Positions 27,184 through 32,043 of a stretch of DNA of 32,043 nt are shown here, one piece after another. Position numbers and translations under genes: made by a program. Source of the stretch: Halomicronema sp. CCY15110. GTDB taxonomy: Bacteria > Cyanobacteriota > Cyanobacteriia > Phormidesmidales > Phormidesmidaceae. The notes below the pieces were generated by a model that saw only the letters and a program-made list of their open reading frames with translations, ran no database searches and was not told the origin of the DNA. The DNA is taken from positions 1 to 32,043 of the forward strand of contig NZ_JACSWC010000434.1 in the NCBI RefSeq assembly GCF_016888165.1, read 5' to 3'. Within the stretch, counting starts at the first letter, position 1, and every line of letters starts with the position of its first letter.

Positions 27184-27474
27184 ATGGAAAACCTGACCGA
27201 ACTGGGCTGGATCGGCATGATCTCAATTGTGACAGCGGGGCTGACGATCGCGGTGGGTTCGATCGCTCCGGCGATCGGCGAAGGGCTGGCCCTCGCCCGC
27301 GCCTTGGGGGCGCTCGCCCAGCAACCCGACGAAGCCAACACTATCACCCGCACCCTATTCGTCGGCTTAGCCCTGGTGGAATCCACCGCCATTTACTGTT
27401 TCGTCGTGTCGATGATTTTGATCTTCGCCAATCCCTTTTGGAACTATTTCATCAATCAGGCGGGGGGAGGGTAA
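27184..27474 (+). CDS. atpE: N-ATPase subunit c (rotor ring)
   Basis: 96 residues forming a helical hairpin: helix 1 about 10-44, a polar loop AQQPDEAN with Gln-Pro, helix 2 about 56-85. It assembles the rotor ring. The ion site residues are visible: Glu33 in helix 1 (PAIGEGLALARAL) and Glu66-Ser67-Thr68 with Tyr71 in helix 2 (LALVESTAIY). Two carboxylates per hairpin are characteristic of N-ATPase c subunits. The Glu-Ser-x-x-x-Tyr pattern is shared with sodium-binding rings, but at least one N-type ring (Burkholderia) is described as proton-binding, so the ion is open. TAGGAG precedes the ATG. Confidence 0.95.
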   Translation: MENLTELGWIGMISIVTAGLTIAVGSIAPAIGEGLALARALGALAQQPDEANTITRTLFVGLALVESTAIYCFVVSMILIFANPFWNYFINQAGGG

Positions 27475-27480
27475 GGCACC

Positions 27481-28275
27481 ATGCTGATTGACTGGTTTAC
27501 GGTCATCGCCCAGATCATCAACTTTCTGATCCTGCTATTTTTGCTGCATCGGTTTCTCTACCAGCCGATTCTCAAAACCATTGATAAACGACAAGATCAG
27601 ATGCAGGTGCGTTGGGATGCTGCGGCCCAGGCCCAGGCCCAAGCAGACACCGCAGCTGAGGAACACCGCCAAGTGCAGCGCGAGCTAGAAGATCGGCGTG
27701 AGCAGATTTTGCATGCCGCCAAAGCCGAGGCAGACGAGATGCGCCAGCGGGAATGGCAGCAAGCCAAGGACGAACTCGCTCAAAAACGCCAGCAGTGGGA
27801 AGATGCCCTCGCGAACGAGCAGCAAAGCCTGTTGGCTGACTTGCAAGCGGAGTTTGGCCAGCAGGTGATCGCCATCGTGCGGCAGGTGCTGCGTGATATT
27901 GCCAACGCCGATCTGGAAGCGCAGACCGTCCAAGCGTTTCAGCATAAACTCCAGAATTTGGATGAGGAAAAGCGGCAGGCGATCGCAGACGCCTTTGCCC
28001 AGACCGATCAGCCCGTCATCGTGCAAACCAGCTACGACCTCCCCGAGGCTAGCCAAGAAAATCTGCGCCAAACCCTCCGCGACACCCACCTACTGAACGG
28101 CCAAGCGATTCACTTCGAGCGATCGCCCGCCCTGCTCTTCGGCATTCGCTTGCAAAACAACGCCTACGACCTCGCCTGGAGCGCCGACGATTATCTGCAA
28201 GAACTAGAGAAGACAATGCGATCGCCCCAACCCGATCCCGATCCCCATCCCCAAACCAAAACCGCTCATTCGTGA
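27481..28275 (+). CDS. atpF: N-ATPase subunit b with delta-like C-terminus
   Basis: 264 residues, much longer than a standard b subunit (about 160-180). One N-terminal membrane helix (about 5-25, [22 protein letters not shown]) is followed by a long charged coiled coil (about 30-160). The C-terminal part (about 165-250, with [15 protein letters not shown] and [26 protein letters not shown]) resembles the C-terminal domain of subunit delta. N-ATPase operons lack a separate delta gene and use such a b-delta arrangement to hold the stator. GGGAGGGTAAGG precedes the ATG. The final TGA overlaps a GTG (28272) that opens the atpA frame. Confidence 0.9.
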   Translation: MLIDWFTVIAQIINFLILLFLLHRFLYQPILKTIDKRQDQMQVRWDAAAQAQAQADTAAEEHRQVQRELEDRREQILHAAKAEADEMRQREWQQAKDELAQKRQQWEDALANEQQSLLADLQAEFGQQVIAIVRQVLRDIANADLEAQTVQAFQHKLQNLDEEKRQAIADAFAQTDQPVIVQTSYDLPEASQENLRQTLRDTHLLNGQAIHFERSPALLFGIRLQNNAYDLAWSADDYLQELEKTMRSPQPDPDPHPQTKTAHS

Positions 28276-28300
28276 TCCGGTTTGGCATAGTGCATTCGCC

Positions 28301-28438
28301 CCCCTCACCCTCTTCACTCCCCTCACCCTCTTCACTCCCCTCACCCTCTCCACCCCCCTCACCCTCTCCACCCCCCTCACCCTCTTCACCCCCCTCACCC
28401 AACCCTGCCACCCTGCCACCCTGCCACCCTGCCACCCT
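28301..28438 (+). repeat. Tandem repeats between atpF and atpA
   Basis: Five 18-bp units of the form CCCCTCACCCTCTTCACT (28301-28390; units 3 and 4 read CTCTCCACC at the end) with part of a sixth, followed by four 8-bp units CCCTGCCA (28403-28434) and a partial fifth. The strand is almost all pyrimidine. All units are open in the atpA frame and would encode a Pro/Ser-rich peptide. Arrays like this are commonly variable in number. Confidence 0.9.
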
Positions 28439-28454
28439 CCCACTCCCCCACCCC

Positions 28455-30014
28455 ATGCTCACTCCCCTCCTCCACGATACCCTCAACGCCCTCCTCCAGC
28501 GCGATCGCCCCCCCGACCTCCAGCTTCGGGAAATCGGGACGATCGCCTCAATTAGCGGCAGCATCGCCACAGTCACAGGACTGCCCCATGCCAAGGCCGA
28601 TGAGTTGCTGATGTTTCGCGGGCAGGTACCGGGAATCGCGTTTAACCTTGATCCCGATGAACTGGGCGTGATTTTGCTGGGGTCGAGTGAGCACCTGGAA
28701 GTCGGTCAGCGGGTCGAGCGCACAGCGCGCGTGGTCGATGTGCCGGTCGGCCCAGCCCTGCTAGGGCGAGTCATTGATCCGACGGGCAAACCGCTGGATG
28801 ATCAGGGGGCCATTCTGACTCAAGAGCGCCGACCGATCGAGCGCCCCGCGCCACCGTTCATCCATCGTGCCCCGGTCAAAGTACCGCTGCAAACGGGGTT
28901 AAAGGTGGTGGATGCGCTGATTCCCGTCGGGCGAGGCCAGCGGGAATTGATTGTGGGCGATCGCCAGACGGGCAAAACCGCGATCGCAGTGGATACCATC
29001 CTCAATCAGCACGATCAGGACATGATCTGCATCTATTGCGCGATTGGCCAGCGGGCCAGCGCGATCGCCAACGTGATTGCCACCCTGCGCGATCGTGGGG
29101 CCATGGACTATAGCCTGGTGATGATGTCCACGGGCAACGATCCCCCAGCGCTGCAATACATTACCCCCTACGCAGCGACTTCCGTGGCAGAGTATTTTAT
29201 GGATCAGGGACGCGATGTGCTGGTGATCTACGACGATCTGACCCGCCACGCCTGGGCCTATCGAGAACTGTCGTTGCTGCTGCGTCGCCCCCCCGGTCGC
29301 GAGGCGTATCCCGGCGATATTTTCTACATTCACTCGCGGCTGCTAGAGCGATCGACCCGGCTGAAGCCCGAGTATGGCGGCGGTTCCCTCACGGCGCTGC
29401 CCATTATTGAAACCCAGGCGCAAAACCTGGCAGCGTACATTCCCACCAACCTGATTTCCATCACCGACGGGCAGATTTACCTATCGCCAGAACAGTTTCA
29501 ACAGGGGATCTTGCCTGCGGTGGAGGTGGGGCGATCGGTATCGCGGGTGGGCGGCAAAACTCAGCTACCAGCGTACCGAGAGGTGGCGGGCGATCTGCGG
29601 CTGTCCTACTCCCAGTACAAGGAAATGGAGGTATTTGCCCGCTTTGGCACCCAGCTCGACGACGACACCCGCCACACCCTGGAGCGCGGTCGTCGCGTAC
29701 AAGAAGTGTTGAAGCAGCGGCAGGCTGCCCCCATTGCGGCGGCAGAGCAGGTGGCGATCTTGCTCGCCATTTCTGAAGGGGTGCTGGATGGGGTGCCTTT
29801 AGCCGATATTCAGCGGATGACGGAGGATATTCGGCAGGCGGTGCGGGAGCAACTGGGGGATATCTGCGACCAGATCGAGGCGGGGGAAAAGCTGTGCGAT
29901 CGCGATCGCGCCACCCTCCTCAAGGTCGCCTCTCACACCGTCGATGCCGCGATGCATCAAGACGAGCCTGAGCAAACCGCGCCAGCCGATGCAGATGAGC
30001 CGCCAGGAGGCTAA
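28455..30014 (+). CDS. atpA: N-ATPase subunit alpha
   Basis: 519 residues from the ATG at 28455, where family similarity begins ([15 protein letters not shown]). The frame is open upstream to a GTG at 28272 that overlaps the atpF stop, which would add 61 residues of repeat-encoded Pro/Ser sequence; the ATG at 28455 has no ribosome site, so the real start is uncertain. The nucleotide-binding P-loop GDRQTGKT is at 168-175, and the alpha-chain Arg-containing [10 protein letters not shown] motif is present. Alpha alternates with beta in the catalytic head, but no beta gene is present in this locus. The N-ATPase type is supported by gene order and by the short, divergent N-terminus. It is followed by atpG with no gap. 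Confidence 0.93.
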   Translation: MLTPLLHDTLNALLQRDRPPDLQLREIGTIASISGSIATVTGLPHAKADELLMFRGQVPGIAFNLDPDELGVILLGSSEHLEVGQRVERTARVVDVPVGPALLGRVIDPTGKPLDDQGAILTQERRPIERPAPPFIHRAPVKVPLQTGLKVVDALIPVGRGQRELIVGDRQTGKTAIAVDTILNQHDQDMICIYCAIGQRASAIANVIATLRDRGAMDYSLVMMSTGNDPPALQYITPYAATSVAEYFMDQGRDVLVIYDDLTRHAWAYRELSLLLRRPPGREAYPGDIFYIHSRLLERSTRLKPEYGGGSLTALPIIETQAQNLAAYIPTNLISITDGQIYLSPEQFQQGILPAVEVGRSVSRVGGKTQLPAYREVAGDLRLSYSQYKEMEVFARFGTQLDDDTRHTLERGRRVQEVLKQRQAAPIAAAEQVAILLAISEGVLDGVPLADIQRMTEDIRQAVREQLGDICDQIEAGEKLCDRDRATLLKVASHTVDAAMHQDEPEQTAPADADEPPGG

Positions 30015-30911
30015 ATGCAAACTCCCGAAGCACTGAAATCGCAAATCGACAGCACCGAAGACCTGCAATCAGTGGTCAAAACCATGAAGGCCCAAGCAGC
30101 GGTCAGCATTCAGCAATATGAAGCGGCGCTGGCCTCGCTGCGGCAATATTCCCACACCCTAGAGTTGGGACTGCAAATTTTGCTCCAGCAGCCGAAATAT
30201 GCGGACAACACCGTCGGGTTAGACCCAGACCGCTATCAGCAAAATCAGCTAGGGGTGATCCTGTTTGGCTCTGATCAGGGGTTGTGCGGCCAGTTTAATC
30301 AACAAATTGCCCAGTACCTCGATCGCTACCTGGGTGATCCACCCATTGCGATCGCTGATCAGAGACAAATTGCCGTCATCGGTGCCCGTCCGATTCCCAC
30401 GCTGCAAGACTTGGGGGTGCAAATTGACGAAACGTTTCGGGTGCCTAGCAATGTCGATGGCATCACCGCTACGGTGCAAGACCTGCTGTGGATGATCGAT
30501 CGCTGGCAGACCGATATGGGATGCGACAAAATCCTGCTGTTTTACAACCGCCCCACCTCCAGCGCCTCCTACGAATCGGTCATCGTCCAGCCGTTGCCCC
30601 TCGACCAAGACTGGCTCGCCACACTACGGCAGCGCCCGTGGAAAAGTCGCCGCCTGCCCACCGTCCTGATGGACCCCGAAACGCTGTTTTTCAAACTCGT
30701 GCAGCAATACCTCTTCATCACGCTGTATCAAGCCCTGGCCGCCTCCCGCGCTAGCGAAAACGCCAGCCGCCTCGCTGCCATGCAGTCCGCCGAGAGCAAC
30801 ATTGACGACCGCCTCGAAGAGCTCACCGCACAGTATCGCCAACAGCGCCAAAGCGCCATCACCGCCGAACTGCTCGATGTGGTCTCCGGCTTCGAAGCGT
30901 TGACGAAGTGA
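30015..30911 (+). CDS. atpG: N-ATPase subunit gamma
   Basis: 298 residues. This is the central rotor shaft: an N-terminal helix with STEDLQSVVKTMKAQAAVSIQQYEAAL and a C-terminal helix with ASRLAAMQSAESNIDDRLEELTAQYRQQRQSAITAELLDVVSGFEAL, the two coiled-coil halves, around a Rossmann-like middle (LGVILFGSDQGLCGQFN). It is divergent from photosynthetic gamma chains and lacks the redox-control insert with its cysteine pair. The ATG follows the atpA stop directly, preceded by CAGGAGG inside the end of atpA. It is the last gene of the plus-strand unit. Confidence 0.92.
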   Translation: MQTPEALKSQIDSTEDLQSVVKTMKAQAAVSIQQYEAALASLRQYSHTLELGLQILLQQPKYADNTVGLDPDRYQQNQLGVILFGSDQGLCGQFNQQIAQYLDRYLGDPPIAIADQRQIAVIGARPIPTLQDLGVQIDETFRVPSNVDGITATVQDLLWMIDRWQTDMGCDKILLFYNRPTSSASYESVIVQPLPLDQDWLATLRQRPWKSRRLPTVLMDPETLFFKLVQQYLFITLYQALAASRASENASRLAAMQSAESNIDDRLEELTAQYRQQRQSAITAELLDVVSGFEALTK

Positions 30912-30948
30912 AGTAGCGTTGCCAGTGGGGCCGATCTCTTTTAGTCAG

Positions 30949-31015
30949 AGGGGTCAGGTTCCTGAGCAATTCACCGAAACCTCATCGTCATTTCAAAACA
31001 AGGAAATTGACCCCT
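30949..31015. repeat. REP-like inverted repeat
   Basis: AGGGGTCAGGTTCC (30949-30962) and GGAAATTGACCCCT (31002-31015) pair at 12 of 14 positions around a 39-base middle. The GGGGTCAG/TTGACCCC ends resemble the palindromes mobilised by REP-associated tyrosine (Y1) transposases in many bacteria; that link is from general knowledge and not shown here. Confidence 0.5.
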
Positions 31016-31022
31016 GGCTAAT

Positions 31023-31133
31023 TCACTCGCCGCGATGGGTCATGTCGATCCAGAGCCAGGCGTTGATGCAGCCGCGGACGACCCCGGCAAACAGGAACAT
31101 CAGCGTCCAAGAATATTGGCTGGGCCAGACCAT
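31023..31133 (-). pseudogene. atpQ: Fragment resembling the 3' end of atpQ
   Basis: 36 codons from an ATG at 31133 to TGA. The central part reads YSWTLMFLFAGVVRGCINAW followed by LWID. This matches the last membrane helix of the AtpZ/AtpI-like family that includes AtpQ, whose members typically end in SWTL, a hydrophobic stretch, GC(L/I/A)NAW and W/Y-W. The first membrane helix and N-terminus of AtpQ are missing: bases above 31133 do not continue the pattern in any minus frame. It points against the direction of the neighbouring N-ATPase genes. Too short to be functional as AtpQ; an independent small membrane protein is the alternative. Confidence 0.6.
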
Positions 31134-31242
31134 GGGGGACTCATTTGAGTACAAAGCTTTACGCTATGTCTCTCAGGATAAGGAATTTGGGCAGATCTGG
31201 ACTCTGACGCTCCAGCCACACCTGCTTCAGATTGAACCGCAG

Positions 31243-31596
31243 CTAATCATCAGGTTCATCCAAGTGTTCTGAAGCTTCTTGATACAGATTAAAGATGTGG
31301 TCGTCTTTCAAGCAGTAGAAAACACTGCGCCCCTGCTTGCGGTAGCTCACTAATCGCATAGTCCGCAACACCCTTAATTGATGAGAAACGGCGGATTCGC
31401 TCATTTCGACCGCCTCAGCCAACTCACCTACGCTCATTTCCTTCAAAGCCAGGGCAGACAGAATCCGCCAGCGGTTTGGATCCCCAAGCACGCCAAAGAA
31501 CTCGGCCATCCGCTGAGCCTTTTCGATACTCAGAATGCCACTCACCGGGAAGTCTCTCCCGATCACCGGCAACGTCTTGTTTTCAGAATCCGACAT
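31243..31596 (-). CDS. ArsR/SmtB-family metal-sensing repressor
   Basis: 117 residues, winged helix. It matches SmtB/BxmR/AztR-type repressors: [19 protein letters not shown], the recognition helix [13 protein letters not shown] (66-78) and the wing [16 protein letters not shown]. The alpha5 zinc site is intact: Asp98, His100, His111 and Glu114, spaced exactly as SmtB Asp104, His106, His117 and Glu120. The alpha3N site is not: the SmtB Cys61/Asp64 positions are Ser55 and Glu58, and there is no N-terminal Cys. It should therefore release DNA on binding zinc at alpha5. It is divergent from the metallothionein gene and very probably controls it. No clear ribosome site precedes the ATG. Confidence 0.93.
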   Translation of the reverse strand: MSDSENKTLPVIGRDFPVSGILSIEKAQRMAEFFGVLGDPNRWRILSALALKEMSVGELAEAVEMSESAVSHQLRVLRTMRLVSYRKQGRSVFYCLKDDHIFNLYQEASEHLDEPDD

Positions 31597-31682
31597 CGAT
31601 TAGCCGTTATTGAGCAACTGCTATACCTTAAACTCCGGCTCCGCACTCTCAACCAAAGCTAAAGATTGTATATCCAAATACT

Positions 31683-31725
31683 TGAACAGGCATTCATGCG
31701 TTGTAAAATTATGAACAGTTGTTCA
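31683..31725. promoter_or_regulatory. SmtB-type operator(s) in the divergent promoter
   Basis: A perfect palindrome TGAACA-GT-TGTTCA at 31712-31725 is the core of the SmtB/ZiaR 12-2-12 operator. A weaker half-site pair TGAACA-GG-CATTCA lies at 31683-31696. Both sit between the repressor start (31596) and the metallothionein start (31760), the expected place for auto- and cross-regulation. Confidence 0.8.
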
Positions 31726-31759
31726 AATATGTGCCATTTTATCGGCTGAGGAGATTGCC

Positions 31760-31927
31760 ATGACAACTGTTACTCAAATGAAATGTGCTTGTGATTCTTG
31801 TTTATGCATTGTCGATACCAGTAAAGCGATCGCCAAAGACGGTCATTACTATTGCAGCGAGGCCTGTGCTAATGGTCACGCCGAAGGGGCTGGCTGTGGC
31901 CATACCGGCTGCGCCTGCCACAGTTAA
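31760..31927 (+). CDS. bmtA: Bacterial metallothionein (SmtA/BmtA)
   Basis: 55 residues with nine cysteines (9, 11, 14, 16, 32, 36, 46, 51, 53) and four histidines (29, 40, 48, 54). The layout KCACDSCLCIVD, then YYCSEACANGH and GCGHTGCACH follows Synechococcus SmtA, whose nine Cys and His ligands hold a four-zinc cluster. It binds and buffers zinc, and probably cadmium and copper, in the cytosol. GAGGAGA (31748-31754) precedes the ATG. The divergent SmtB-type repressor and the palindrome between them show the usual zinc-inducible arrangement. Confidence 0.96.
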   Translation: MTTVTQMKCACDSCLCIVDTSKAIAKDGHYYCSEACANGHAEGAGCGHTGCACHS

Positions 31928-31966
31928 GCGCCTTGCGCGAAAAAAAGATCCCCATGAACCGAGTTG

Positions 31967-32009
31967 CGACTTCGCTCAACTCTCGATACTGGCAGGTTGA
32001 GCGAAGTCG
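31967..32009. repeat. Dispersed inverted repeat, second copy
   Basis: CGACTTCGCTCAAC (31967-31980) and GTTGAGCGAAGTCG (31996-32009) pair perfectly over 14 bp with a 15-base loop. The arms match the repeat at 15299-15363. It lies 40 bases after the metallothionein stop and could end that transcript. Confidence 0.7.
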
Positions 32010-32043
32010 AAACCGGATTGAACGGGTACTTTATTTAGTTGCA

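Larger units (their letters stand above)
30912..31242. other. Junction region after atpG
   Basis: 331 bases with no intact gene. It holds a REP-like inverted repeat (30949-31015) and, on the minus strand, a piece resembling the end of atpQ (31023-31133). The stretch 31140-31242 shows nothing I can name. Confidence 0.6.

Noticed and set aside
28049-28594. Minus-strand Glu/Gly-rich frame across the atpF-atpA junction
   Set aside because: Mirror of the pyrimidine tandem repeat; it lies antisense to two good genes.
30919-31272. 117-residue plus-strand frame after atpG
   Set aside because: It crosses the REP-like repeat and is antisense to the atpQ-like fragment and the end of the repressor gene; no start signal.

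Overview
The window looks like chromosomal DNA of a filamentous, beta-carboxysome cyanobacterium (Leptolyngbya/Nodosilinea-like; the genus is a guess). The evidence is the very frequent HIP1 octamer GCGATCGC (for example 7123-7130), a ccmK3-ccmK4 carboxysome shell pair, an SLH-OprB porin, a lumenal-type pentapeptide protein, an SmtB/BmtA-type metallothionein locus and several proteins of cyanobacterial type.

Layout. 1-395: no convincing gene. 396-2012 (-): a glutathione S-transferase-like protein and a DUF4230 membrane protein. 2246-5405: SUMT (siroheme/cobalamin precursor), mtnA (methionine salvage) and a convergent cysteine-synthase-like gene that overlaps mtnA by 10 bp. 5646-8039: a pentapeptide protein, an MBL-fold protein with an altered metal motif, and an RsmB-like methyltransferase. 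8053-12000 (-): an exported protein with long poly-aspartate runs and an SLH porin, separated by hairpins. 12558-15182: an AT-richer glycosyltransferase followed two bases after its stop by a decayed IS4-family element with matched 28-bp ends and a doubly frameshifted transposase. 15404-18616: folB, a possible 31-residue membrane protein, an LCP-family envelope protein and a divergent mannose-1-phosphate guanylyltransferase. 18771-20307: a lipoprotein and a protein made of two internal repeats. 20482-22959 (-): nucleoside hydrolase, an unknown protein, ccmK3 and ccmK4. 23048-25816: an SLH lipoprotein, an exported protein and pyrB.

26128-30911 is the most interesting part: atpR-atpB-atpE-atpF-atpA-atpG of an N-type (laterally transferred, alternative) F-ATPase. 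The usual N-ATPase order is atpD-C-Q-R-B-E-F-A-G. The beta (atpD), epsilon (atpC) and AtpQ genes are absent from the front, where pyrB lies instead. A 36-codon piece that looks like the 3' end of atpQ lies on the opposite strand just after atpG (31023-31133), beside a REP-like inverted repeat. In addition, an array of 18-bp and 8-bp tandem repeats sits between atpF and the normal atpA start and stays open in the atpA frame, so a Pro/Ser-rich N-terminal extension is possible. The locus looks rearranged and is incomplete here.

31243-32043: a divergent SmtB-type repressor and BmtA metallothionein with an operator-like palindrome between them, then a copy of a dispersed inverted repeat that also has a relative near 15300. 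No tRNA, rRNA or CRISPR array was recognised.
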